A DNA stretch of 64,000 nucleotides. Origin: Owenia fusiformis (lineage: Eukaryota > Annelida > Polychaeta > Sabellida > Oweniidae). Positions 1-14,200 of this stretch are shown here, piece by piece (position 1 is the stretch's first letter; every line of letters begins with the position of its first letter). Below the pieces are notes generated by a model, which was given only the letters and a program-made list of their open reading frames with translations, had not been told where the DNA came from and ran no database searches. The position numbers and the translations under genes were made by a program. The stretch is taken from contig CAIIXF020000001.1 in NCBI GenBank assembly GCA_903813345.2, positions 18,185,915 to 18,249,914 on the forward strand, given 5' to 3'.

Positions 1-3000
1 CTTGGCCACAACTTTTCACAGGTTCTATACAAGTGCGTGCTTCACAAAGAGAAATGTGCATTTTAGTTTTGCAGTTCAAGAAACAGATGTCTCCGAATAG
101 TCACCCCATCCATTATGCTTTGTATTTGATTCTTAAATGACGTGCATATTGCATTTGGTTACGATGACATTTGAGCTGAAAAGAAGATTAGAACAGACAC
201 TTGATATGCATTCAGTATGCATCTTTTATGGCATGTCAGATTCTTTCATGTTAATAATATGAAATGCCATTTTACGAGTTGATATGGTCAGTTCAAACCA
301 ACTGACCTGCACTAAGATTGACTTTTGTCGTGATTATCCATTCACGAAGCTATTGTTTTTTGTGATATGTAAATTTAATTTTGATTGACAGGACAGCATA
401 ACCTTATGTGCTACTTTCCCATGACATAGGATTCTTACCCACATGTGTTCAGGCAGCATGTCGGTTTGCTTAATACCAAAAGCTCTGGTTCCTGATGTAA
501 TGGTATCGATGGCTAACTAAGCTACCGATAAATTAAGACCAGTCAATCAATGTCAAGCTCAAATGATTCAGCGTCGTATTTCCTAATGCCTTTGTAATCA
601 TGTCTTGTATAAAAACTACATCTACCATGGATGCGTAGAGATGAGCGGTGACTCGATGTCGGAATATATCTACTCATATTATATCATATTGATATCGCAT
701 AAATAAGCGACGGTAAGTGAACTTCATTGTTTGAAATTGATCATGGATAGACTGACTTCTGTCTGGAACTGCATGGAATGATACAGACAAGGATCATAAA
801 TCTTTTGGCATTACCGGTGTGTTAAAATATTTACTTTTTGTTTCCTCAATGAAAAAGCATGTGCTAATAAGATTACATTTGATCGATATAGTTATTCATT
901 TCTTTCTACGTCATTTCCTTTAGACTAAACTAAATGTTTAAACGAGCCACGTGATTCAATCTCATATGTAGCATCTTCTGATATGCCAACCGAAAGAAGA
1001 AATGCAGAGGTAATTGTCAATTCATATGTAAAACGATAACTTTTTGATAAATGACTTAAACAATTTATCAATGGCAAAAATATGCATTGCAATAAATCAG
1101 GATTGATCCACTTAAGATATTGTACAAAACAACTCTAATGGATAACGAAGGGATACACCACTAAGAGAATGCATCAATCCTCATAATGAATCAATGTTGA
1201 ATGTTTCGTCTCCATGGTTTCCATATAAGCAAAAACTAAAATTAGTTTAATTTTGGATCCGTGTATTATAAAGATGGCATAATGATTCGAGTTAGAAAGA
1301 GTTTGAACGCACGCCATTTTGTTAACCTTAAAAACTTTACAACAAATCCATAGTGTATTCATAAGTACCAAAAAAAGTATGGAAGGGATTCTTAATAACA
1401 ACGACTGTAAATATTCCACGTAAATGCATTTGTGAAAACCATCAGACAATAAACTTATCTACAATGCTAACAGACACAATGAACATCTTGAACTACAACA
1501 TGAAGATGGGCATGTTAAAATGCAAAATCATTTTTATTGTAGGTGCTTTTTATTTTGCTTAACAAACATTTTTGGGATAAATGTGCCATTGTTTCAAATG
1601 TTGCCCTTTGAAATGTTCATATGTGCTATATTCTATTTTATCAAAAATAAGTATTGGAAAACATATTCTTAAATTGAAGTTAGCAACAAAATATAGCGGT
1701 ACTATAATACATGTTTGAGTTGGTGTTGAAAATTAAGCACACCTTTGTGTTATTTCTACCACACCCATTGCAGATACAACGAATCTGTTGGCCTATCACC
1801 AATTGCCAAAGACGCATTCATAGGTGCTATAAGGGAAAAGACCAAAGATAAGTGCAAAACACAGCAGGACGACCAGACTGAAAACAATCAATCAATATCT
1901 AAACGGAATAACGTATGTAAAGGCAGAATCAGATCTAGCAAGATACTACTGACAAATATTGACAACAATTATTTTAATTTTAGAATATTTTGGATTCATG
2001 TCGTTCCTTGTCATGTTTATTTTCTAAAAATACTCAAATTTGAGGAAAACTAAAGATTTTTACAATAATAAATTCATTGAATTACTTTTCTATTTTATGG
2101 TTGTCATTTTTAATTGAGGGAATTGAAACGATTATTCCCTATTTTGGCACTTTGGATCCTTGATAACTTCACCAATTTATAACATATCGTGGGTCTTTGG
2201 GTAGATATTAGATTTGAGATTGTAAGGAATATATTGGTAGATCCACTGTACATGTTGCTTGCAAATTTGTCACTTCCTATGGATCTCTTTCTTTAAACTC
2301 AAATATGTATACACAACATTAATCAATATGGTGTTTATGTACAATGTACATATGATACAGCACGTATGTACCACAAAACATCGAAAAGTCAAATTTCTTA
2401 GGCCATTTGCTAGGGGAGATACCTGGTGATATTCTAAGCCCCTTTCGCGATATATATACACAGAGTAACGTTTGCAACTTACTTCTGCTTCAAGGGTTCA
2501 TATCCCATAATATATTGTGAACATGCTTGGATTTTATTTGATTTTACTCACTACATCACTGAAAGGTTGCATTTCTTAAGTTAACTGAAACTGGATGCCA
2601 TAGGTCATCAGGTTATTCATCAGGTGACTTCTAATGACACACCTTCACTTTTTCAGCATTGTTAAACTTCTCTTTTGGTGGAGATTTGATAACGTTCACT
2701 CTACCATGATTTTGTTTTTTCTTTACTTGTGGGTCAATTATGCTGTGTATTCAAATTCACAGTATTACACAGTTAAGCTACATTCATAGATGGACAAACG
2801 ATGCATTACACAAAGTGTAGGTTTTCAATCAAAATATTGAAATAGTTGCTGCTTGAAGCTGTGAAAATGGAATTACTACTCAAATCTCTAAAAATTGAGT
2901 GTCACAAAATGTGGAAAGTTAAAGTATGCACATTTCACAAACCAAATCATCTACAATACCTCAAAGTCTGGAACAAAAAACTGTTTGGGGTACTATCAAA

Positions 3001-4589
3001 TTTGAAATTCGATAAGTTGCCAGTCCATAAATCCTCAGCAATGATCAATTGTGTGCGTTATAACGTTGTTTTGGATGTTATAGAGTTTGTTTCACAATGG
3101 CCGGTTTTTGGTCTTACCTGTTCCCTTTCTTTTGTTTCAATTTTTGATGTTCCTTCTTTTGGTGATTGTTAACATCTATATAATATATATTGCAACATAC
3201 TTTACAAATGGTAAACGTTCAACCGAAGCCACGTCGCCTAGAAATGTGTAAGTCCGATGTTTTCTATTTATGGGTCAAGTACCCAGCAGTATACAGCTGA
3301 GCATGGCTTCATTCTTCAGGCTGTTCTCAGGATATATGTTGAAACACTTATTCATGGTATATCGGAATTAGTCTCCAAAAATAGATTTGGCTAATGAGAA
3401 ATCTTGAAGGGCAACGGAATCAAACACAAATTCAAAAAAGCATAAATGACAAATACTGACTTTAAAACGTATCCTCAATAGTAAGCATCTATCATCCCAA
3501 AGACAAATATTGGTAAGTCTGTAAAATGTACTTTGAAAAAAAGATTCTCAATCGCAATATCTCCCTATTATGAAACAACCGCATTAATGCCGCATGGCGC
3601 ATTCTAATACTTTCGCATCTTCATTCTTCCAACGAACTGGTTGAAAATACATCCCTATACCATGATGTTTACAACTGACCATCAACGGGAAATAATCTCA
3701 CAAGACACACATACATTAGCTGAATATGAGCTTATGATCGCTGATGATTGAAGTTTTACAGCAAGAAGGACTATGATATACAAATACGAGAGAAATCATT
3801 TGATAAACAAACTCCCGTGAATTTAGAAGAGTTCATTATCTTCTGAAACGCTTCTTAAAGCTAAAGCTTCCTAATTCTCAATTTTCTTACTCTGGTGTCA
3901 TCTTGGCTACAACAATTGATTTGGGAATTCTAAACTTTACGAGGTTCCTGGTAATGTCACACTGAACCCTCTCCAACCAACTACTCTTCCATGAAATTCT
4001 TTTTTTAAAGATGTTGTATTTCATTAAGGATGAATTTCTATAGATCCTCAAATATAATTTAATGATGAAACTTGTTGTCGGTGAGTAAATATACAATGTA
4101 TAAATATATGAGATTGATCTAGTGTAACAAATTATGCAAAACGTAATTGCAGTAGCACATCGGTCTAGAATCGCATCAATGTGAACTCCCTAATGCGAGT
4201 TCCACTTTGAAGTATCTTAAACCGATTGACTTTTTTCCCGAAATGTCGCACATTTCAAGTGCTGGACCAGTCCTGGCTGGACAATGTTTATGTCGGATGC
4301 ACAGCTGATCTTATTGAGGGTTATTGACCTCAGACTAAACTCTTTAGTATACCATGCTATATGAAGTACATTGATGGTTGTTTCGACCTCATCAAAATGA
4401 AGTATAACATGTGAGAACTCTGTGACAATTGATAATGTTACTTGACCCAGGGGAATTGAGCTCATGCAGATAAACAATGCAATCAGGTTCGTAACACAGA
4501 ACCTACATTCCCAAATGGATGTTGCTAAGCAGTTAGGATGGCTGTCATCCATCACTGCTTGATGTTAGCTTCAGTCGAAATGTTGAGAC
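1..4589. other. Gene-free intergenic DNA upstream of Antp (part 1)
   Basis: AT-rich sequence with stop codons in every frame. The longest open stretch (112 codons on the minus strand, 4217-4555) is of a length expected by chance at this composition and shows no recognisable domain. I saw no RNA gene, transposase, reverse transcriptase or homeobox here. It is presumably intergenic space between Antp and its anterior Hox neighbour; that neighbour (Lox5 in lophotrochozoan clusters) is outside the window. Confidence 0.6.
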
Positions 4590-5250
4590 ATGCGCAGACC
4601 TCTATTTAGCGATATTTTCATTTCAAATATGGCGGCCAATCCGATGTCTGACGACCCTTACAAAGAATCTAGGCAGTGTGCATTTTTACTTCCTGTGAAA
4701 TAACAAGTGGCATTTAGTAGTTGTTTTGTGTTTTATTATCATTCTGCATCGTAATTCTATGTGATGTGGTGTTGAAATGTCAGCAGAAATACATATCCAT
4801 ACGATAATCGAGTGAATCAGATAACAGATTTTTCGAAAACCCGTCTCGTGCTAAGCGTGTAAAAACTTGTATTAACATGCTCAAAAGTGTCAATGTGCAC
4901 ATCAATGTCAAGCTAAATCAATGTTGTGTCGAAAACAGGTACCCGATCTACTCAAAACAGCTTGTCATTCACGTATACACACTTCGCAAACACGGCGAAA
5001 TGATCTGAATCTTGGAATTTCGTTGGAGAGCTAGTAATGTTTGCTCCGGTCTTCGTCATAAGTGTTTATCAGACTTCACGCATGCTCAGGAGAAAAACCA
5101 TCAACCAATAACGTTTATAAATCAATTTTGCGCATGCGCCTTACAACGGTAAAGAAATTCGTATTTATAAACGAACCAATTTGAGATAACCCGGTATCAG
5201 TCGGAGAAATCTGACGATCTACGAAACTCACTTCAAAAAATCAAATGCGG
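4590..5250. promoter_or_regulatory. Candidate CpG-bearing promoter-like patch
   Basis: This patch is richer in G+C and CpG than its surroundings. It holds a YY1-like ATGGCGGCC motif (4628-4637), several ATGCGCA/GCATGC elements and a perfect NRF1-type palindrome TGCGCATGCGC (5129-5139). Such motifs typically mark broad, TATA-less promoters. No convincing coding exon starts next to it, so it could serve a non-coding transcript, a distal 5' exon of a Hox gene, or be a decayed promoter-bearing repeat. The call rests on motif content only. Confidence 0.3.
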
Positions 5251-8200
5251 ACTGACGGCGTATTCTACTATGTTCGGACCTAAGATTTTCAGTATAGATA
5301 AAGTCTTCTATGATCTTTCGAATGAGGTAAGTCTCTAGTTCGAAAGACAATCGTATCAACTTGAACAAAAGTTGAGTTTTGACGAAAAATTTTAATATGC
5401 GCAGAAGTCCCATTTTCGTTATACCATATTGACTGGTTAGCTTGTTGTTATTAACACTAGCTCGCATTCATTCCCAATTCAACATATGACTCATACTGAT
5501 GTTGCAACCACAAATTGTAGTTGAAGTTGCTCAGGTATTCAGTATCAATCCTATCCATGTATCATGAACCGGGACGTCAACAATATCACTAAGTAGTTCT
5601 TCAAATGATGCCATTTTAAATACACACGGCCACCATCTTTCTTTACCAGTAACGTGATGTATGACTTTCGTCAAGTAATCATAAAAACTCAATGCGAGTA
5701 CGATTGACAGCATATCGGTATGACATATCAGCAATAGCACGCTCTGCATGGTACACCGAAAGCTTTGTTATTATTATGAACTTAATTAGGAATACTAATC
5801 GAATCGGACTCTTAATCTCAAATAAAATAAATGAGAACAAGGATTAACACAGATGAGACCTCATTTTTCAAAGGTAAGTGCTGTTTAGAATAGTAGTAGA
5901 GAAATGATAACCTTAGCAGAACAAGTTGAAACCTTTCATGATTGATTTTCCAGCTTTTGTAAACGCATGATATAAGTGCTGCCAGGTTAACGTTCATGAA
6001 CTATCCTAAATTCATGTAATGAACTGATATAGCGTTATTCTCTCTAAGATATGTAGGAAAATCAATTTACTGCAACATAATAAACCTTTTCGCCATCGGG
6101 GCCATTTATATTTCATTGCACTCGAAGCGTTCTCAAATGATCTCTTAACTGATTTACGATGGGAAAAAAGTGACGGCCAGTGGCTATAATCATTACTTTG
6201 AGTTCTCTTGCAATCATAATTTATAACGAGGAACTATTTCTTTAATTTGATATTATGAGAGGCCATTATTACCCCCAATAAATTATTGCTACGAAGGCGT
6301 GGTTATGAATAGTGTGCCTCGACTGTGCTAGATAGTGGCGCCATCTCTTCAATATTACGGCGGCCATCTTGTAATACATTTTAGATATGTTATGTTTATA
6401 ACGGCTATAATAATTACTTTAACGACCATTATTTCAGAAATATTTTGATTGATACGTGTTATTTACCACGATAATAATTATACTCTATAGTTTGAATTGA
6501 AGTTCCCATTTGATAGAATATATTACATGGTATGGTGGGTCAGTAGTTGCCTGCAACAGGAACATCTCATCCTTTTCTAAACTAATATCTAGTTATTTTA
6601 AGATTTACTTCAAATAATTGAATCGAGATTTGTATTAATTGTAAGGACATTCAATTCATGTTGTAAAGAATTATGTGAATACAAGTGGAACATTTGGTTT
6701 CTTTCAGTATCGAATAATTGTATAATTGCTGTATGTTGGGCAGATGGTTAAAATAATTTTTCTCGTTTTGAATTAGGCTTTATTCACCTCAATCCAAACT
6801 ATGAATGGGACAGATTATGAACAACCTAATGTACTTTTTAAATACAATTGAATGATTACAAATAATTATATGGCTTTTTGATTACTTGTCTGCTAGATAA
6901 AAACACAAACTAAATTTATTTGCATGATCAAATAAGTCAAGTTCAGATCTAGTTCAATATCACCAGGTCGACATATGTTTTGGGGGGTTAAAATGTACCA
7001 CCATCTCTAATACTCAAATATATTTATCGTGATGAATGAAGGGTTACATGACACATAACCTATGCATTGTATTGGCATTTCGACAATAGGAGTGAATTAA
7101 AAGCCGACTACAGTACTTGACGAATTATTACCATTGACCCCGTTTTAGTTTGATTAAAAACAGCCTTACTTGAATTTTAAACCTTACTTTCGGTCAATTT
7201 CAGTTATATAATTGATGAGTCCAGGTTTGAATAGAATACCATTGCTATTTGGAAGCTGGAAGTTGATTCAAATCATGAATTCGATAACACCGTTTGATCG
7301 ATGTTTATGTCTAGTTGGTCATTCCCAAGGAACAGCTTTGTGAAACCACATATTTGTCAAATACACTAATATCCTAAGTGTATTATTATCAAAGATGCAA
7401 TTATGGCGGGTTGCTTTCGATTTTTTATCAACTTACATTAATCTTTAGTGAAGTGAAAAGGATAATTGTAGGGTACGTCTACAAAACATGGCCGACAAGA
7501 ATCGCGGTATGTTTTCAACACGAGGCAATCAAATAACAGAGTTTTACCTTAAGAAGGCATCGAAATGTCTTAACAGTCATGCACAGATGTGAACAAACAT
7601 GTAAAACATCAACTATGGTTACAAAAATCTGTTAGGCAGTGTCATATTTCACTAAATATTATCAAAAACTAAATCAATTAACTTTACCGTGTGTGTGTGT
7701 GTCGGCCAAAGGTCATCCTAATCCAAAATGGCCGCCTTCACTACAAAAAACTCAAGTCGATGATTGCCTATCGACTAACAATTCTAGAATGGACGGTATG
7801 GACTTTGAGTCTAATTTCATAAGTCAACGACAATGATCTTAATATATTCGGATAATTGATTCGAGAGGACAAAATTGTTTGGGTTTGTAAATGCATTCGT
7901 GACCTTTGTCTTATTCAAAACAGGTGTTCCGCATACTTGACTGGGTTCCTTTGAAGTCTGTTGATGTTGCTCTGTTGTGCATTTGGCACGCTAGACAACA
8001 TGAGAACGCAAATGTATCCTCGTAACAAACTTCAAAGCTCAATTCTTCAACAGACTGATGCATCCCATGATCATATACGTATTTTAAAATGTTGAACTTG
8101 TTCCCATTATATATTTGAAATGGTAGCTCTTGTGTTAGCTCATATCAAAACACAAACAGATAACCCATTTCGTACAGTGTTGTAACTACAATATTCTCAA

Positions 8201-11200
8201 GTGTAGTGTAATTTTGAAGATACTGGTGAGATAACATTGTAGTCATATCAGTATTTGAAAGTTTCATTGCATTTGTAGTTACCGAAAATAATAATTAAGT
8301 CTATCCTCGATTTCACTTTCTCAAACATGCTCTCGGCATATTTTCAAATTTAACGAGATAACGAATTGAGTAAATACATAAGGTAACTGCTACATTTTAA
8401 AATAATATTTGAACATGCATATTAACCCTCTTTTCGTTTCATCGGGAAATATTCGTACTTTGTGTGAGGAGAAACCAGGGTGAATAGTTGAACTATAATT
8501 ATTTCCAGTATGGACGTAGTCGACTAACGTCACTATTCTCTTAGAGAATAAAGTCACTTAATTAAACTTATCAGTGATTTGCAATGGCCGTTCTGTATTC
8601 TACAGGCAATTCGTATCTATGTTCACCCGTCTGGTTTAATTCCCCCATGGACAGCCTGAGACGACTCAGAAATATTAAACTTAAATGGGATTGGCATTAT
8701 TGACCCCATTGCGCCTTGATCGTAATGGAAACCCTTATCCCGACTGTTCCACTGGACAGATGAAAAATGAGGCAAATTTGCGTAATAGAAGAATTCTGGA
8801 AAACTTGATTAAAGCGTCGATTTGATTAATTATATCCACTTTGAGGACATCATGTAATAAACCACAGACTACTCTTTGAGCATATTGCTTTTAAGTTCGA
8901 AGACAATATACTTTAGAGAACTAACTTGTATCTTTCCCTTGGCTGACGTATTACATTAAGTCTTCATTAGGTTTCAATTTATCAGCGAAAATTGCGATTA
9001 ATTCTGATAATTATCCAAACTAATATACCCCTCTACACTTCCTTTAATTTTCCGGTCGTTTATCTCGTGGACATAAACGATGTCTTGTTCATTTGAAATC
9101 TGTTTCGAAATATTGTATCCTCATGTCAACTAAACTAAATTCATCTTCATACAAATATAGCAAACGAGAGCTAGATTATTGGTTCATTTCATGTTTATCG
9201 TTTATATTGCAAGAAACACACATCAGAATGAAAAAAAAATTGCTGTTTGCTAAATTATACCATGACTGTTTTTGTTTTTGAATTGGTTTTTGAAATATCT
9301 TCATTTCAGTTCTCTCGGGCAATATATTTTTCGGTTAAATATTTGGCTTAGAAATTACCCCATCCCAAATGATAAAGCTGCATCCCTGATAACAATAATC
9401 AAATATTATAATGTTTTCAAATATTTTGTCAGTACAAACTGATACTCATTAAATTAAAAGCCAAGGTCAAATATTAAAACTGTGTGCCAATTTTGGAATT
9501 TTATAACGACATGCATGCGTTATTTAGCCTTGTTCCGGTCCAGTTTCAATTCGTGCACTGTACGTAACGTCACTTCCGTTAAAAATCCAAAAGATAGTTA
9601 TGCCATTTAGATGGTTTCTCTGTTCAAACTTTTTTCATTTGGAATGCAGTACTGCGATATTGCATGATCACTGGCTTGCAAATGAACATTCCAAACAAAT
9701 ACTATTAATCTATTTTCAGACATTACTCAAAATATTTGAGTGGAATTTATGTTTTTGATGACAGAGTAATAATGAACACGTAATGATGGTATCAAATATA
9801 CCAAAGGAATAAAACTTTGCCTTGACTTGCATGCATTCTTCCTCAACTAGTAAACCTACAACTGGTTGTACATTTATGGAATTTTTCTGATTGAATTTGA
9901 TATGTCATGTTTTCTGGGGACAAGTTTATTAGCAACAATGTGACTTATTATTAACATATTGTTATAATCCCATTGTTAAATGTATGTTTATGTTGGTTCT
10001 GACATCGTTTGTTTATATTGGATTGTTATTATTTATTGTTTGACTTCTGGATGACCCTTGATCACTTTACCAATAAAATACTCACATTCAATGCAGATAT
10101 AAACAGAATTTACTGATGGCATGGGAATATAACGTTTTGATGTTTCCGTGTTTCGATATTTCGCCGAAGTAGCAACTTCATTCATGGACCGGGAATATTT
10201 TCGTCTACTAGTCCGTGACCGGGAATTGATTGCTTTTCACAATCAGCCTCGAGATATCACTCATGTTGGGTCCTCAAGTTGCACCTCGCTCTGCCATTTG
10301 CTTCTTTGTATCTAGGGTTTATATTTTGTAATCATGTCATTTTACTATGCTTGGTAAAATAACATCTCAAGTAAAGGGTCGATTGGAAAAGTAGCTCTTT
10401 TTTCGCTCCATCAATATATGTTTTTTACATTACATTTACATTGTCTGTCCCACATCATTTGAGACTGATAGCTTGGACGTATACTACCTAGTATCTACAA
10501 CTATTCTTAATATTATGAGTAATTGCTGTCAGTTTTGAATTTATTCTTCAACATGTTGTGTAATGGATTCAGTATGGATGAAATGTCCTTTGGTATTGTG
10601 GTCTCGGATTGTGATATTGGTACTTGAATGGTAGGGGAAGATTAGAAACTGTATATCTTTTCACGTTGGGTTGTGATTTGGGATAATTGGGATTTAATTT
10701 CCTTATGACATGGTGTACTCTTAGATGTTTTCTATTTCTTGCTGTGTCCTGTTACCAATTTTGGAACTTGTGCAAAAAATATTCTCTCTGTTGTAGGCAT
10801 AATGTATGTGAAATTAAAAATATCATCAAAACTCAAGATATGACCAGGAACTATATACCGTTGCTTCTGTACACTCGATATTTGAGCACTTCATGACAAT
10901 GGGAATATTTCCTTTAACAGTACTTTTGAAATATTTTAATTCATCTAAATGGTTACAGAGGTAACCACACTGTCAACTGAGGTGTGTCATTAATAAATTA
11001 ATTCTGGAAGACTTATTCTGGAGTATAATATAGTTTAGAAGATCCAAGTCAATTTATTCCTCGGAAACAAAGAATTTTGTTCATTGCTAGGTTATTTATT
11101 CCTTAAATTGACGTGCTTGTGGATATAACCCGTGAGTTCAAATTTCCGTATAAATTAAAGTTAAACTAATAGTAAGTTGATATGTATTCCATATATTTGA

Positions 11201-14200
11201 GCAACAGTGTATATCCTGTTACGGCCATACTGAGAACTTTAGGTAACCGCATGTAATTTGCCCAGATTTCATCCACATAGTCGCTGAAATGTGGAATATT
11301 GGTATTATAGTCTGAAGAATATGGCATTTTACAAAAGATTTTAAAGGAATTGATTTTAAGTTATACGACACATTGATGTTTGTAATAGTGTTGATCTGAT
11401 TGTTCATTACCAGTCTGAAAAAATTGAAATCTGATTTACAGCACGTTAAAAAACGTTGAAAATGATGAGCGACGTTGTACATAATATTTGTTATTCATGC
11501 CATATTTGATTGAATAAAAGGCAATAATTATGATATTTGTCTCCATATGAACTTAAACATCCAGTCGTCTACAAATTAGATGTTTCCAAATATTAAGTGT
11601 AAAATTACTGCTACTGTACTTGCTCCTACATGTTCTACACAATAGATGTATGGAAAGTAAGGGGGTCAACGAAAGTCCATGGATTCTGTCGTTGTAAAAG
11701 TTTCTTTCAGTGGGAGGTCAACACCTCAGCTTATGTCAAGAAAGTCACCCCGTTGACTTGAGAAACTATTTTTCAACCGCTTTCTCAACTCTCAATCTGC
11801 GAAAAATAAGGTATAGAGACCCTACAGACATACGTTGAGTAACCCTCGCACATGTATTTGGAATATATTAGATTTGATATATGAGAAAAATGTGCGATAT
11901 TACAAGTTATATTTTAATGTTCCATATACTATTCTTCTACCATTTTTATTCTATTTATATAAAGCTTAGATTCAAGTAAGGTTTTCTTAAATATATACTC
12001 ATACACCTGTTCTTTTTTTCTGTCAGTCATCATAAGAAAATCATTAAAACTCTGCATAAGAAAATCATTAAAAATAAATGTATTTTGAAAATCAAAATGT
12101 GTATTCGGAATGTGCTATGTTTTGGATAGGTAATAGAGCTATATTTTGGAATTTCAGTTATTACAACATAACCAAGTAATTTTCCAAAATGATGGGGGCG
12201 CGAAGATCTTTATTGCCCTTGTTACTCTTATTTCAAGACTGATGGGCTCGAGGTGATGTTAATTATCTTTTTTGATTATGAGATACTTTGTGGAATTATC
12301 AGAAGTGATTTAATGTAACAAGCAATGATCTCATACTCCCGTGTCAAACAAAATATTATGCTATAATAAGAAGCATTTTCATTAAAAACTGAAAATGTTT
12401 GTCGTTTGAACGTTAACCACAATTATACTCTGTCAGATAAAAATAATAAACAAATATATGATTTTGTTATTATATGACAAATGAGGAATTCGATTAAATT
12501 CCTAATTTGATAGGAAACCAGATTCAGATAAAATATTTGTCATACAAAACAACTATTGAAAGTAGTTGCTCAAAATATATTCTTGGGACATCTTGAGTTA
12601 GGTTATTTTCCGACCTAATCTGAAGCATATTAACACATTGGATATCTAACAGCTACTGTATAATCATGTACACCGACATTCCTTTTTGTAAGAAAGTGGC
12701 ATCCAAGTACATTCCCATATTTAACACCCATGCCCAGTAAAACAAGGTTGTGCTAACCGGGAATGGGGCAATAAAAGTGATAAACTGGTGATAGCACGCT
12801 CCTAATAGTGAAGATTGTACAGGTTGTCTACGGAGTTATGAGATATTTGTACTTTTAGATATTCAAGTTTTTTGGTGTGAATGAATAAATTGCTTGCAAT
12901 TATCAACAGGAAAATATTTTTTATACTTGGTTTTTGTATTTCTAATTTCTTATTAAGATATATCATGATGAGTATATAAAAAATATTTTTATCTAAAAAT
13001 GTGAGACATATTTTTATATGCAAAGAGCATTGGTATTATTTACAGTATATTGTTTTTCTTGCAAATATCAATTTCATACAATATACATTTAGCTCTAATA
13101 TGGAGGCACTTACAAGTGCAAAATACTTTAGTATTGGCCAAATATTCATTATTTATTGAAGGATCGGGTTAGCATTTAATTGTTGAAAAAGTCCCCTAAT
13201 TATTATTATACTGTGTTGTTTTAATGTCTCACTGTAAACGTAATTGTAGAAAGATATAATGCAGACTGTTCGCCACATAAATTAAATATTAATGGTCATT
13301 AAATATTGGCAATTCTTATCTTCATATGCTTTCTACATCAAGCAAAATGAATCAACCTATTTTGTATACATTTCTCCTTATAATTATTATTCGATGGATT
13401 ATTTTTTTCTACTCGTATGACGATTATGTTATTCAAATATTTTATTCCAACTATTCGTTTAAATATGACCTAGCGGACATATTGCAGACTCTTCTAAGAC
13501 TTTCCAAGGAAATGCAACGAGGGCTCGGTATGATGAGACCATGTGAATAAAGTATTCTAGAATATTCCTATAACTAAAATGGATGTCCTAATATATTATT
13601 ATTGTAGCTGTGATGATCAAATCAAACATTAGTGAATAAGTCATCTTGAATAATCAGAAATATATGTTTTTGATAGAATCTTTCCATCAACATTTTTCAG
13701 CGGGTAATGGGGTGGATTCAATTCAATCCAATATTGTTTTTACATACATCTTTGCCAAACGCTTTCAAAAATGATGAAGGTATCCCCTGTATTGAGTTTC
13801 AAGTGAGTCGACATACACGATGGTTACTGTCAGTTTGTTTTGCATTCATTCAATTACAATCAATTATAATATTGAATAAAATCTTAAGCGATATTTTTTA
13901 TAAATACTTATTTTGTGAACGCGTATGGAACGTATATTTATAAATATGACTGAGTTATGCGTTTGGTAAAGATCGAAAATTGTGATGGCAAGTGAAGGGT
14001 CGGCGTCACAGGTACAGTAAATTTATTACATATGATAATTCGTTTCTTTTAGTATGAATATTAAACATACACTGAAGAGGATTGGCTACTTGTATATATT
14101 CGTTAATGACAAATGGTATATATAAATAAAATTGCTAAAGTAAAAAGAGTAACCAATTTGGTTTACATTAACACTGTTATTAGATATACAAGATATTTGC

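Noticed and set aside
4217-4555. 112-codon minus-strand frame
   Set aside because: About the longest frame expected by chance in a window of this size; no recognisable domain.
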